A stretch of DNA of 64,000 nt from Bactrocera neohumeralis. Its lineage: Eukaryota; Arthropoda; Insecta; Diptera; Tephritidae. A model generated the notes under the pieces. That model had not been told where the DNA came from. It ran no database searches and worked only from the letters and a program-made list of their open reading frames with translations. The stretch covers positions 18,472,089 through 18,536,088 of the forward strand of contig NC_065922.1 in the NCBI RefSeq assembly GCF_024586455.1. Direction: 5' to 3'. Below are positions 23,219 to 36,339 of the stretch, in pieces. The position numbers and the translations under genes are program-made. How positions within the stretch are numbered: position 1 is the stretch's first letter; each line of letters starts with the position of its first letter.

Positions 23219-25384
23219 GTAAGTACCTACACATTTATATTTACAATGTTGTCTATTTATAATTCTACAACTGAATTCAATGTGAATTGAAATGCTTTGC
23301 GAAATTATGTTTTCAGCTTTAACTTTAAGTCTTTCGAGCATTTACAAAGGACAGCCGAAAACTTTTACCGTACACTTGTAATGGCAGACAATAATTGAAA
23401 AAGTCTAACAACTTAATTCGCTTTGAATCTAAATCAAAAACAGATTTGCTTGCGCTGGAGCGTCAAGTGGTTGCGTCGCGCATAGGCATGCATCGGGCAT
23501 AGGCGCTGCAGGGCGTATGCGCAACTTTTGCAATTAATGCCTTTTAAAGCTTAACTACTTTTGTAATTTTTTTTTTTTTTTGTGCGCAGCTGAAATTTTA
23601 CTTTTCTGCTGACGCTACTAATTCTAAAGTTGCATGTCTACTCGCTGAGACTTGCGGGCCTTGGGAGTGCATGGCAGGTCATGTACTCCGCCTCTGCCGC
23701 ATAATCATCGCACTTTGTTTCGCATAATCGCCTATTTATTTGCTTGCTAGTCTGTCTCGCTGGCGATATAATCGCTTTAGTTGCTCAAATTTATAATTTT
23801 TCTACTTATTTATTTGTGTTTGTTTTTGGCCATACAAACTGGTTATCTCTCGGCGTGACGCTGCTCATATTTCCAAATTTGCATAGAAATGGTCAAAGTT
23901 GCAGCATTTACATGTGGCATTCGGCTTATTCTTATCATAATATGATGGTTTTTGCTATAACACTCAAACAAATATTTACTTTTCATTGCTTAGTTACCTT
24001 TTTTGGTTTTATTTGAAGATTTTTTGTAGTATACTAAGAAAGTTTTATATTTGAAAAGAAATATATGCATATATCTTTTAGTATTGTTAAATTGTCAATT
24101 ATAAAGAATGCATTTTGCATGCTGATTAGCTAAATTTCTTAGTGTAGGAAGAATTTGCGAATTTTACAGACTACTGAGCAAAGTCCTGACTTCTGAAAGT
24201 CTCTAGAAAGCAAAGAAAAATATGATTAATAATTTTAGATCACTTTTCATTCTTTTAATTTTTACTTTAAAAAAGTTTATATAATATTAAGCTAAATACA
24301 GATAAACTAAACATAAACTTAAAAAACTTAATTCGAAAGCTTGCGAATGACTTTTGATACAAAAGAACGATATAAAAGAACTTCAAATAGAAGGTCACAG
24401 GTTTGGATTGGTTTGATTAAGACATTAAATATATAGAAGAGAAGGTTGGATTGGTTTAATTAAGATATATGTATAATATATATCAGAGACTTTCACTGAG
24501 TGCTTTTAGTAACTGAGGGAATACTTGTTATTAAAGTGACAGCTTGTTAGAATTACAAACATTGTATATAGCTTCAGTCAGCTGCTTATTATCTTCATAA
24601 AGTAAGTTTGGTAATTCTCTACTAATATTAATTAAGCATATACGTTATGAAGTTTTTTTTTTTTTGAACTATTCATATTTTCAGTCTTATCATGAAATTT
24701 CCTTGGAAATACCCTAAAGAAATTCCCTGAAAATTTGAGCCCTTAATATTAACATTAGGGACTGAACCAAGGCATGTAACAATTTTCCATTGAAAATACG
24801 CGAAGATCTTGATTTTTTATCTTTAAATTTCTATAGCTCAGAGGCATCGCTTTGACTTTAGACACATATTCCTCAGAATTGAACACTGTAGAAAAGTACC
24901 CATTGCGACAAAGTCGAAACTCACACCGGCGAGGTAGTACGGGGCTCTAAACATGATTTTTCCACGGTATTCGTATTTTTTTGTATATATCTCGTAAATG
25001 ACAAGAGCTATAGAAAAAATGTGCATGCCAAAATTGTACGAAATTTTATTTGCTACAAAAAATGTCCGAGGTCAAAATCGCTATCATTCCAATTAATAAT
25101 TCTCGATATATTCGACTTTTTAAGTAAGGCTTTATAGAATTTTCATAGATGATATGTAATGAAAAAGCTATGAAAATTCCATGCAGCCTTAATTCAGGAC
25201 TGAAAAAAATTAATAGTTCAAAGAAAAAAACACCCTAATCTACATATATTCCAAAACGGTCTCAATTTTATTTGTTCTTACTTGACATTATGTAGATGCA
25301 TTAACTATTTCAGTAATTGTAATAACGACTTTCATTAAATGACTTTTTTCTTCGTAAAAAATCATAAGAAATAAAATATTTTTT
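23219..25384 (+). other. Intron 4, first part: unassigned
   Basis: Intronic DNA without recognised exon or transposon. Short frames around 22895-23341 and 23744-24016 have hydrophobic, AT-driven translations only. Confidence 0.5.
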
Positions 25385-25909
25385 TTTATACCCTTAAAAA
25401 GGTATATTAAGTTTGTCACGAAGCTTGTAACACCCAGAAGGAATCGTCGGAGACCCTATAAAGTATATATATAAAAGATCTGTATGTCGAGCGGAGTCGA
25501 TTTAGCCATGTCCGTCTGTCTGTCCGTCTGTCTGTCTGTATATATACGAAATAGTCCCTCAGTTTTTAAGATATCGTTTTGAAATTTTGCAAACGTCATT
25601 TACTCTTCAAGAAGATGCTCACTTGTCGGAACGGCCGATATCGGACCACTATAACATATAGCTGCCATACAAACTGAACGATCGGAATCAAATACTTATA
25701 TGGAAAACTTTCACATTTGACAAGATATATTCACGAAATTTGGTATATATTATTTCCTAAAGCAACAATGTAATCTCTAAAAAACTTGTTCAGAACGGAT
25801 TACTATAGCATATAGCTTCCATACAAACTGAACACATAGTTACTAACAGAAATGCACCTGTGAAGGGTATTTAGCTTCGGTGCAACCGAAGTTAACGTTT
25901 TTTCTTGTT
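25385..25909 (-). mobile_element. mini-me/Helentron-like element, family B, minus orientation
   Basis: Full-length relative of 8350-8888 on the other strand. The 5' hairpin TTCGGTGCAACCGAA is at about 25875-25890, the GTCY core (TGTCCGTCTGTCTGTCCGTC) at 25509-25540, and a 3' hairpin of TATACCC..AAGGTATA type at 25387-25408. It directly abuts the truncated mariner at 25925. Confidence 0.8.
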
Positions 25910-25924
25910 CTTTATTGAAATTGA

Positions 25925-26404
25925 AATGAATTTTTGATGACTCATGCCCAGCTCTTGACCGATGCTACGGCTGCTACTATGCCGGTCTCTTTCGACCAAT
26001 TCAGCGATTTTATCGCAATTTTCGACCACAGGCCTTCCGGAGCGTGGCGCATCTTCGACCATCTCTACACCAGAACGAAAACGTTGAAACTATCGTTGTG
26101 CGGTGGAAGTGGAAACTGTATCGGGTCTATAAACTGCACAAATTTTATTGGCGGCTTGAGATGCATTTTTGCCTTTATCGTAGTAGTACTGTAAATTATG
26201 CCGTATTTTCTCTTTATTTTGCTCCATGTTTGCGACGCTATAACTCACGAACGACTTAAAAGAAACGACAATCAATCAAACACGTGTTAGCGCGTAAAAT
26301 GAGCTTTTCAAAAAGGTATAGCATGACTCGATGCGATAAAACTAGAACTACGCGCTTTCAGCGCCAACTAGCGAAAATACCGCAAGACTTTTTTGACAAC
26401 CCAA
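25925..26404 (-). pseudogene. mariner element, 5' half
   Basis: The minus strand starts with a terminal repeat TTGGGTTGTCAAAAAAGTCT at 26402 next to TATA. After an untranslated leader, the transposase start MEQNKEKIRHNLQYYYDKGK (near 26230) follows, then CAVYRPDTVS and, in shifted frames, the remaining DNA-binding domain down to a LGMSHQ-like motif near 25940. The catalytic half is absent: sequence similarity stops where the family B mini-me begins. Frameshifted and truncated. Confidence 0.8.
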
Positions 26405-28684
26405 TATATAGTAATGGCCAAGTGTCCATAAACCCATGAAGGAGTTAGTTTACTTGCATCGGCTGGCACTACATCTGTATGGCCTTCTATTATGTGATTA
26501 ACTTAGTTGAAATTCTGAAGATTTTATGAGGTTAAATGGCTTTCCTTGAGCAGGAAATGCCTGTTTTCAATATATATATTTTTTCGCATAAAAATTAAAT
26601 ATATTATGTGAACTCTTTATTAAATATTATTTAAAATATTCCAAACTCGGTCATTACGAGGTCATTTGCGGAGAGCCCTCGGAGAAAATGTGTCGTTCCG
26701 TTAACAGCAGAACTTTCTACAGGCTCATATGAATTAATTAATAAATTAATTAATTTTTTAATTTTTGAAATTTTCAAACCCACCTAACCTCTTAACAATG
26801 CACTATACATTATAAAATGTTCTTATAAAACTTTTCTATAAACATCATTTACAATAATTTAATGGAAATGTGGCACAGATATTGCTTAAAAGTGTTTTAA
26901 CTCAATAGGAAGTTTAAAAAAAAATTTTCTGTAACTTTGTTTTATTAAAAACCTATCTACTTATTTCGTTCAAAACAGTCAACCTTTTGATCATAGACCG
27001 GTAAGCAGTGAGATTTTTGTAGCTCTAAAAAAGGAAAATCTTCAAACAAAACTTTCTAAAACTCAATATTTATCGTTTTTTTGAGGTTTTTCCATTTCAT
27101 TTCAACGCTAAACGTTTTGCTTCTAATCATATCCGCGGTTCCTTAAAACAAAAATTGTCTCTATTGCCTCCTTTCAAAATATTTACTATCAACTAGCAAG
27201 TTTCTGTCGCAAATAAACAAAAAATAAATACTCAAATCAACCTCATTATCTGCAGGAGCAATATTTTTGCGCCTGCCTCTTTTCAAACACCCCAATACAC
27301 CGTTTTTGCTTCAATTTACATTGCACACCGTTAACCGCAGTCATCAGTACCGTCTTCGTCATTTTGTTTGGCATATTCTCAAATGTCATTTGCAGGCTTG
27401 CGGTATTGTGGCCAGTCTAGTCTTCACTGCTTGCAGGCTTTTCATTTTTATTTTATTTATTTAACGGTATTTTGCTTGCTTTGCTTCATTTAAAGCAGCC
27501 TTGTAATAATATTGTTTGTAAGCAAGATATCTAAGGGATCAGCCAGAAAACCAACAAGCCAGCATACTTCTAGGCGTTAAAGCGTAATCACATAAATACA
27601 AATCACACACACACATGCATATACATATATATGCAAATACAAAGCAGCGCCTCGCATCATCTGCTTTGCATTACACTTTGTTTTGCTGCTCCTGCTGTGC
27701 CATCGCAGCTTCTAGTCTTCCTCTACTGTCGCTATTTCTTTGTAACTTCATGCTTTTGTGAGTATGTCCGTCTGTGTTTATTCCTGCACTGCCTTCTATT
27801 TAAAAAATGTAGACTTTTGCAAGCAAATCACGTGATTTCCAAGCAGTTGCGCAGCTCATTTGCCAGCCTTATACATTTATCTGTCCTTCTTTCAACCAAA
27901 TCCCCACTTTTCCTCCCACTTGCCTTGCCACTCTCTCTCTCCCTTCTATTCTCTGGTTCTACCGTCCTCTAATCACATCGCTTTCGTTTATCGGTCAGCT
28001 TAGTGAAAATATTTTCGGTGCTATCGGATTACGTCGGCCGTTTGCTTGCTCTCCCTTATTTGCGGCTCGATTATGAGTAATGGCGTATAATAATATTTAA
28101 CTGCAAATCGGATAATGGTGTCACAAAGGCAGAAAAATAGGCAATACAAGAAGGGCATAAAGCATAAATTCGAAAGAATGTGATTGAAAAGTAATTCAAT
28201 CGGATTGGAAATATCTGAAAATCACATCGAGTGTATAAATGATACTTTCATGTGCCTAAATTGTTTGTAGTAGAAATTGTTGTTTATTTTTATTTCTTTT
28301 TTGACATTTTTGGAATTATACAAATTGCATAATGTTAGAATGCATTGTTGCTGGTCTGTTAAATGTTATTGTTATTTTTGATTACGAAAAGGTTTGAATA
28401 AAGCAATTCCTTATGAATGAGAATGAGGGTTTCCAAGTGTGTCAACTTTTATGTGATTTTAAGTCGTAATTAGTACAAGTTTTTTTGGAAATATAATTTA
28501 CTGTATTCGGTTTAGTACATGGTTGGTTTGCTTTACTCATTTTCCATTTTTCTAAAGAACTTTAAACCAACAATACAAAAGAAAGCAAGTGGCAATGATT
28601 AAGTTCGAGCAAGAAATAATACTGGACATGTAGGTTACAAACAGCAAGTATACAATTATCACTAACATCCAAGATATACACCCT
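26405..28684 (+). other. Intron 4: unassigned
   Basis: AT-rich intronic DNA. A pyrimidine-rich stretch at 27630-27975 gives an open frame on the plus strand with a compositionally biased translation; I do not regard it as a gene. Confidence 0.5.
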
Positions 28685-29270
28685 ATGTCATGTTATAGTA
28701 TTTATAACACCATACCATCAATGTGCACAATGTCTTCAATTGACTCAAAACGGTTTCTAAGGAGTGCTTGTTGCTCAATAGCTAGAAGTTATACGGAAAT
28801 AAATAAGGTGGAAACGGTGGTTGCTGAACGAAATTGGCTAAAAATTTGGCATGAAGAATCAAAGAGTTGTGGGCCCATAATTCGGCCCCTTTTTACAAAT
28901 AGCTTCATGGTATTCTTTTTTGATAATTTGGCCTATCGGAGGGAATTCGGAGTGCACCACAGCTCTATAATCGAAGAATACTTTCACAAACCTTGATTTT
29001 TGACCTGCTTTGACGTGATTTTTTCGGCTTCGGCTCATCTTTGCCATTAGACATTCGGTCGATTGATCATCTCTATGCGGATCGTAAGCATAGATCCAAG
29101 ACTCATCGCAAGCATTGTTTCATAGACGTTCCCGTGACGCTGTTTTTGAAAAAAAAATTAGTGATTTTGGAACCAATCGTTCTTTAACTTTTCTTAGACC
29201 CAAATGATCTATAAAAATGGTCTTCACTGATAATTCCGATATTCCAACGATGCCAGTAAGATTCTTGATT
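28685..29270 (-). pseudogene. mariner transposase fragment
   Basis: The minus strand encodes KAGQKSRFVKVFFDYRAVVH and SEFPPIGQIIKKEYHEAICK (29000-28890), the central catalytic-domain block of a mariner transposase. Weaker similarity lies on both sides in other frames, including a TNDWFQNH-like segment near 29170. No terminal repeats found; heavily decayed. Confidence 0.7.
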
Positions 29271-29454
29271 GATGATGCTTTTATTTTTATTAATATTCGA
29301 TGCTCATAACTATATTATACTTAGTCCTGCCATAGGTTCTGTCACAAGTTCAGGCCGATATAAAAATCACAGTATGATACATTTTTTTAAATTAATTTAA
29401 TAAAGTTAATTTAAAGTAATAATGCATATAGTTACTAAATGAGCGATGTACAAA

Positions 29455-29925
29455 GTTTTATTCAAAATGGTCGCCTCTTTCATTCACACAAACCCTCAAG
29501 TGATTAGACCATTGATAAATAGCAGCAAGCGCTGTTTCTATTGGTATTAACGACGCTACTCGAACTAAAGATTTTTGAGTCTCTTCAAATGTTTGTGGAG
29601 TATTCGACAGGTCATGTCCTCCAACTTCGATCACAAACTGTAGTCCAATGGGTTTAAGTCTGGACTTTCAGTCGGCCAATCGCCTGCAGCCGTGAAACCA
29701 AGGATATTGCTTTTAAGCCACTGCAGGATGATTGTTCATTATGTGCTGGAACAAAATCTTGCTCAATGAAGCAATGTTCTTCTTCGAAGTGGCTATTGCT
29801 TAACTGATTTATCACGCTTTCTAAAGTATCTGGCTGTTACCCCAATTTTAACACTTGTGTAACGTTTATATCAAACTTTGTTTTGTTAACTTTGTAACAG
29901 AATTTATGGCAGAAGTAAGTAATAT
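29455..29925 (-). pseudogene. Tc1-like transposon remnant, same family as 11800-12565
   Basis: It shares ordered blocks with the remnant at 11800-12565: AATGGTCGCCT near the left end, GACCACAAATTGTAG-like and GTGAAACCAAGGATATTGCT in the middle, and ACAGAATTTATGGCAG near the right end. The internal transposase part between about 29830 and 29890 is deleted, so this is a shorter, non-coding derivative. Confidence 0.6.
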
Positions 29926-30170
29926 AGTACAATACATATGCTATCAAACGAAATAGTGTTAGTTTCCTAATCAACCTTGTATTTAAAATGGCGTAGGCAG
30001 AGATGGGACTTAGCTAACACTCTTAAAGAGAAGCAAGAAAACGGCACAGCCGATAAACACAAGAGGCTATTCAGTGTAATATCAAATATGAGTCTTTTTG
30101 CAGGGTTTATGTTGATTACTGTCATAAGTTTCTTCATTTAAAGACACTTCCAACCGAATTTAATACAATA

Positions 30171-30440
30171 CTACTGTGGGCAAAAAATAGTAAGACTTTG
30201 TTCATAATTTTAAAATTCTTGATACATTCTTCAAAATCTATGTCGCCCCCTGTAAATATTTCCCCTTGGCCTCAATACGCTTGTGCCAACTTTTTTTCAA
30301 GTTGTTCAGTTGTTGTTCTGGAATAGTCTTCAATGCGAATACTCAATGCGTGCTTTAATTAAAAGCTAAGTTACAATCATTAAAATTGTTTTCCCTTGCA
30401 GTGGCAAAAATTTCAAAACACATTTTGTGTTCAACCAGTC
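30171..30440 (-). pseudogene. mariner/Tc-type 3' end fragment (tentative)
   Basis: A terminal-repeat-like start, TACTGTGGGCAAAAAATAGT at 30172, is followed inward on the minus strand by KTIPEQQLNNLKKSW and RIEAKGKYL (about 30330-30250). That is the layout of the C-terminal tail of many mariner/Tc transposases. The rest of the protein is missing. Confidence 0.4.
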
Positions 30441-31769
30441 GCATTAACTATTTTTCTAAATTTTAAATTATAATTCTAGAACAACTAAAATCGTCTATTT
30501 TTTCAAAAAATTAGAAAAAATAAAACTCCCAAATCCCAAAATGTCTGAAATCATTATAAAAAGCAATCATTTAAAGAGCGAAATGTAAAGATGATTAAGT
30601 GTGGGATTGCAAAGTGTTGCAGCTGTGCTCTGCACCTCTGCGCCATTTTGCCAATGCACCAACACACTCTCATGATTAAATTTTAGTTGCTGCTGCTTTT
30701 CCTCTCTACCCTTTTTTCATCTTTTTTGTTAACATAAGCCTCACCTTTGCTTACTGCCACAATATAAATGACCCACACAATTCAAGAGTTGATTGTTTTC
30801 AGAATTATTGCCAAACCGCCAGCGGCAATAACGGTAATATACGTTTCACGGCAAACACCCATACACGCACACACTACACACTACACGAGTATATATGAAA
30901 GCATAAAAGCGCAGCGCAATAGTCATTCGCGCGCACAAAATTCCTATCTGAAATAGCAAAAATGACAAAGGAAATATGGCGGAGTATGGCAAAAAAAATT
31001 CCGCAAAATAGGAAACATTATGAAATGGCGCACAGAAAGGTAACAGTAAACACAGTAAACCCACACATACAAACATACTCAGGTTGCTGTTGAAACAAAT
31101 GGCATCGCGCTGTATTGAAAGCGGAGTGGAAATTCATTTCGTTGATTTCCCAAATGATTTCGTAAATAAATTTTAGCGCCAACGCTAAAAACATATTTAC
31201 AGCTGAGCACAAATAATGAGGGGGTGTGGGCGCCCACTCCAGCTCTGTACACATCCACCACGCCTGACACTTAGTGGGGCATCCTCCGGTGCTTTTTATT
31301 TTAAAACCTGAAATAATCGATTATAGTTCAGAGGTTGTGTGTATGTATGTGTGTGAGTGCTCGTATCAATTCCATTTTATTTTTGATTGCTTTGTCATAG
31401 TCGCTCAAACGCGCATCGTTATCTGTCTATTCAGCGAATAGATAGCGTCCTGAATATATGGATGCTCTCTTAGTGCAAATTTTAGTTCTCTTTTTTCATT
31501 GCGACTCACAACAAGTTTCTTTCAAAAGATTTTTTAATAGAACTCTGAGAGTTTGGAGATACGTCTCAATTTAAATGGCACTGATTATTGCTATATTTAA
31601 GGTATTCAAGAGAAACTGCTCGTGGGAAACATTTCTTTCCCAAAGTACCTAGATAGAATATAGAATCTGAAAACATATACGCGTCCTTTTTCGTGACAGC
31701 ATAACTCTCATTACTAATAACTAGTTTCCCATTGAAATAGTAAAATGCTTTTAATTCTTATTAGTACAT
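30441..31769 (+). other. Intron 4: unassigned
   Basis: No recognised exon or transposon. Slightly less AT-rich between 30600 and 31270, with open frames on both strands that lack any domain I recognise. Confidence 0.45.
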
Positions 31770-32110
31770 ATAAATAAAGTTTGAGATAAAGTTGTTTGGA
31801 AAGGACAGTTTGCAAGAACGCCTGACCGCTTGCTCTTTTTATGGCTTTAATTGGAAGAAGTTGATCTTAAGAACATCTGGTTCCAACAAGACGTGGCTTC
31901 GTTCCACATAGCACGTGCTACAACCAAATTATTGTGAGAAAAGTTTGGTGATTCGATTATTTTAAGAAATTGTGTCATTGAATGGCCTCCGACTTGTGGG
32001 GTTATTTGAAGTAATTGGTTTTTGGTGGTAAACCGAGCTCACTAATAAAATTGATGCGGATGGTTACTAGTGATGAAATGCGGGTCACTTCCGACAAATT
32101 CAGCAAGTAA
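31770..32110 (+). pseudogene. IS630/mariner-superfamily transposase fragment
   Basis: The plus strand reads EEVDLKNIWFQQDVASFHIA, then EKFGDSIILRN and VIEWPPTCGV. This matches the '(F/W)QQDGA..H.AR ... WPPRS' catalytic block of an insect IS630/Tc-mariner transposase family. Expected conserved residues around the second catalytic Asp are partly changed, stops are present, and both ends are missing. Confidence 0.65.
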
Positions 32111-32185
32111 AAATATGGTCAAATTGCGGTGAGGTGACAATTTGTTCGGTTAGTTCGGCAGGGAATCATATACTATGCGCCAGTT

Positions 32186-32460
32186 TTGGGCAATAGGAAA
32201 AAAAATGTGATCCATCAGTACTATGATAGGCCACACTCATCGATAGTGATTCGCAAGGGGCTCAGAGGGCTGGATTGGGAGATTCCTATAAATCTATCTT
32301 GTAGTCGAGATCTGGTACCAAGTCATTGCTACCTGGTCTGGTTTATGTTGAATAATTCTACTGACGAAAAAGTCGCCTTTGTGGAAGCTTTTCCGGGTTT
32401 TGCCTAAAGGAATCTTCTCGAACATTCGATATTTAAAGTAGCAACAAGTTTTGGAACAAA
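32186..32460 (+). pseudogene. mariner transposase C-terminal fragment
   Basis: The plus strand frame 32186-32407 shows RPHSSIVIRKGLRGLDWEIP and SRDLVPSHCYLVWFM. This is the decayed counterpart of the mariner block '..RPH.A......L.WE.. HP.YSPDLAPSDY.LF'. The catalytic PDLAPSD motif is destroyed (RDLVPSH). It belongs to a different family from the fragment just upstream. It lies about 240 bp before exon 5. Confidence 0.6.
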
Positions 32461-32700
32461 ACTTAACTTAAATTTGATCTCTTATTAAGTGTTTACTACT
32501 GTGTAGTATATTTACCTTTTATACGGAACTTTCCACCTACTAGACAGAAAGTCTAGTATAAATATAATCAAATTATACAAAAGTGAATAACTGAAAAAAC
32601 TTATTCCTGGTTTTATAATGTGTCCTATATAACAATATTGATATAAAATATGATCTAAAAGTGTACACCAATATAAACGAGAACTATTTTATATTTTCAG

Positions 32701-32860
32701 GACCCTGATGCATCTTTCGATATTAACGGTAACGACTCGGATCCAACGCCACAAGATAACGGTGACAACAAACACGGCACCAGATGTGCGGGTGAAGTGG
32801 CAGCGGTTGCCTTCAACAACTATTGCGGTGTAGGCGTGGCATATAATGCGAGTATTGGCG
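32701..32860 (+). CDS. Fur2: Fur2 exon 5: catalytic His
   Basis: 160 bp, from ttttcag to GGCG|gtaagt, entering in phase 0 and leaving in phase 1. Encodes DPDASFDINGNDSDPTPQDN, then GDNKHGTRCAGEVAAV and VGVAYNASIGG. The His of NKHGTRC (codon 32773-32775) is the catalytic histidine. Asp-rich loop residues upstream match the calcium-binding surface of furins. Intact, with no stop or frameshift. Confidence 0.95.
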
Positions 32861-33291
32861 GTAAGTAAACCAAGTACTTTTTATATATCAAAACTGATTT
32901 GTTTCATGGAAGCTGGTTACATTAGTTAAAACTCAGTGCACAGTCAAAACCATTAAGACTACAAGAAAAGCTTGCCACATGTCATCTTACATCCGCAATA
33001 TCATCTATTAGCGCACAAATTAAACTAATGGCATGAGATGCCTCTACAGGCAAACTACATTAATTTTGACCTATAAGGAAGAACATGTGAATACTACAGC
33101 GTTGGTCCATTACAACACTAAAATGCATTACATGCCTGAGCGAGCGAATATTATTTATGTAACAGTTTTATTTAATTCAATTTCCTCCGCCACCTACTTC
33201 TTATTTGCCCATATCTACTTTATAAATTAAGCTCGCTGCCGAAGGCATTTACTATTTTATTTGATTTCATTTTGCGTTCTCACTTTTGCAG
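32861..33291 (+). other. Intron 5 (431 bp): unassigned
   Basis: Short AT-rich intron between GCG|gtaagt and ttgcag|gcgtcc. Nothing else recognised. Confidence 0.8.
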
Positions 33292-33595
33292 GCGTCCGCA
33301 TGTTGGATGGCAAAGTGAATGATGTGGTCGAGGCGCAGGCATTGAGCTTAAATCCATCACATATTGACATCTACAGCGCCTCTTGGGGTCCCGAGGACGA
33401 CGGCTCAACTGTTGACGGACCTGGGCCGTTGGCGCGGCGTGCTTTCATCTATGGCGTCACCAGCGGACGACAAGGCAAAGGTTCCATATTCGTTTGGGCA
33501 TCGGGCAATGGTGGTCGCTACACGGATTCGTGCAATTGTGATGGCTACACGAATTCCATTTTCACACTGTCCATTTCGAGTGCAACACAAGGCGG
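33292..33595 (+). CDS. Fur2: Fur2 exon 6: substrate-binding region and oxyanion Asn
   Basis: 304 bp, phase 1 in and phase 2 out (GGCGG|gtaagt). Encodes GVRMLDGKVNDVVEAQALSL, the S1-S4 pocket block YSASWGPEDDGSTVDGPGPL, and WASGNGGRYTDSCNCDGYTN. The Asn in SGNGG (33507-33509) supplies the oxyanion hole. The acidic EDD and D-rich residues form the pocket that gives paired-basic specificity. All key residues are present. Followed by 5.1-kb intron 6. Confidence 0.95.
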
Positions 33596-33799
33596 GTAAG
33601 TTTGTGAAAATTAGTACATTTGGGGGTGATGGGAAGTGAATGCTAGTGAGGTTGTGAGTTAAAGCAAATTGACCTGACCTGTGATGTGTGAGTAGGTGAA
33701 TAATAAATGATTAACATGTAAATAAGCGAGTTATCGGAGATAGTCCAAAAAGGGGCGGAGATTGCAAAAATGGAGTGACGAAGGTAGGATACAAAAAGG

Positions 33800-35075
33800 A
33801 AGATATAGAGATTGAAATCTAGACACAGATTAAGAATGAGTTTGGGATTATTGGGATTGAGATCAAGATTAAGACTGAGATTGAAATTGAGTATAAGACT
33901 GGTATTGAGATGGAGATTAAAACTGACATTGACGTTGGCATTGACACTGAGATTGAGATTGAGATTAAATTCAGATTGAGATTGAAATTGAGCTTAAGAT
34001 TGAAATTGAGATTGAGATTAATATTAAGAATGATATTGAGGTTGATAATGATATTAAGATTAAGATTGAGATTGAAATTGAGATTGAGATTCAGAATGAG
34101 ATTGAGATTGGCATTCAGATAGAGTTTGAGATTAAAATTGAACTTAAGATTGACATTGAGATTAATTTTGAGATTGAGATTAAGATTGAAACTGAGATTG
34201 AGATTGAGATTAAGATTAAGATAGAACTTAAGATGGACATTGAGATTGATTTTGAGATTGATTTTGAGATTGATTTAAGATTGAAATTGAGATTGAGATT
34301 CAGATTGAGATTGAGATTAAGATTAAGATTGAGATTGATATTGATATGGAGACTGAGATTGATATTGACATTGAGATTGTGGTTGAGATTGAGATTGAGA
34401 TTGACATTGATACTGAGAATGGCATTGAGATTGAGATTAAGATTGAAATTGAGATTGGCATTAAAATTGAGAAAATTGAGAATGAGAATGAGGTTGAAGT
34501 TGATAATGAACTTAAGATTGAGATTGAGACTGAGACAGAGATTGGGATTGGGATTGAGACTGAAATTGAGATTGGCATTAAAATTGAGAATGAGAATGAG
34601 GTTGAAGTTGATAATGAACTTAAGATTGAGATTGAGAATGAGATTTACATTGAGACTGAGACAGAGACTGAGATTGAGACATTGAGATTGAGATTGAGAC
34701 TGGACTGGGATTGAGAATGAGATGGGATTGGGATTGAGATAATTAAGAAATTAAGATTGAGAATGATTGAAATTGATAATAAATTGAGATTGAAGATTGA
34801 CAGAGATTGGGATTAATATTGACGATTAAGATTAAGATTGAAATTGAGGTTGAAGTTGAAATGACTTAAGATTGAGACTGAGAATGAGATTTAGATTGAG
34901 ACTGAGACAGAGACTGAGATTCAGACTGAGATTGGGATTGGGATTGAGACTGAGATAGAGGTTAATAACGAAATTAAGATTAAGATTGAAATTGAGATTC
35001 AAAATGAAATTGAGATTTAGATAGAGATTGCCATTTATATTAAGATTGAGATTGAGATTGAGATTAAAATTTGAA
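33800..35075 (+). repeat. GAGATT hexanucleotide minisatellite, about 1.2 kb
   Basis: From about 33830 to 35070 the sequence is an imperfect GAGATT repeat with AAGATT, GACATT, GAAATT and GGGATT variants. It starts about 200 bp after the exon 6 donor. The period-6 unit keeps the frames open for 70-150 codons on both strands (translations of alternating IE/LR type), but these are by-products of the repeat and not genes. Longer blocks recur inside: GAGGTTGAAGTTGATAATGA occurs near 34490 and 34599. Confidence 0.93.
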
Positions 35076-36339
35076 CGAAAAATATTTAAAACAGCAATTT
35101 TCTTCAAATGCATTTAATATGCATTTTTTCTACTTTTTTATTATTTATTTGTGTCAACAGTAATCAAGTAGATATCCATATTTGTGGAACATAAATGTTT
35201 ATTACACAAAATTATGATAAAGATTGTTTAATTTTCATTTCGTTGTAAAACCGAATAAATACAATTTTGAATATTGGAGTTATTGGCTTGACTGACTCCA
35301 ATCATCACTAGTCGCATATATGTTTACTGCAGTTCTAAGTACATATATACAACTGTATGGATTTATTTGTGGGCAATATGTGGTGCTTGAACCGCAGTAA
35401 ATAGTAAAATATTTACGACGCCACACTTTACAATTAAACAGTTTATTTATTTTCGACAAAAATGTTTTAATAATTTTGTTATTGGCATTGAAGTTGTTGT
35501 TGCTTTCGAGCAATGAACCATATATGCAACTAAAATCAATTATGGCCAAAATGAAAATTGCTATTTGCAGCGCCCAATTGTGGGTGGCTAGCAGAGTGAA
35601 ATTTGAAAACCCAATAAACAAACAAAAAATGACAAATAACAGTTTAAATATATGAAAATATATACATATTCATACTTTTTAAACACACAATTGGAATTTA
35701 TGGAAATTACTCGAAAGTATTTGTGTATTTTGCGCATGAAATTTTGCTCCGAATGATTTAAATGAAAGTTTGAAATTTCCACTCGAGTGCGCTGAGGTGG
35801 CGCATAACTATTGCTAATATCATTTATTTGCCTCCACGTTATTATTTCACTTTTTTAATGAAAGCAATTTGCATATTTATTCAATACTTGTGCGTATTTC
35901 ACATTTAAAATGATTGGTTTTGAGGTTGAAATTTTCGCTTAAGCGCTGCCAGTCTGTAGCGACACTAAATTAGTGTACCTGTGTGTGTGCTGGCCTACTT
36001 TTAGGCGCAATTAAGCATGTAGCTTACGTCACTGTGTTAGCTTCATTTTTAATTGGCAATTAATGAGCGGCTTTATGGCATTTTAAAATGAAAATTGCAA
36101 CAAGCACAAGTGTGTGCGTGTATGGCTGTGTGTGTAACCGCAACCATATCATTAATAATAATAAATATATAATATGAAATGATATTGTATAATATGCCTA
36201 AAATTGCGTAAAAGTAAGTGCGATAAACATATATTGCGATATTTTTGTACGCGTGCTTGTTAATTGCCAATTAAGAGCTTAACGGTATATTTTTTAACTT
36301 CCGTCTTATTTGCACATTACGGCTGTAATATAAACCCGT
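35076..36339 (+). other. Intron 6: unassigned
   Basis: AT-rich DNA. The minus-strand frames 35280-35782 have no domain. No exon or transposon recognised. Confidence 0.5.

Noticed and set aside
33910..34714. Long open frames of alternating Ile-Glu or Leu-Arg residues on both strands
   Set aside because: They are translations of the GAGATT hexamer repeat; no start context, splice link or domain.
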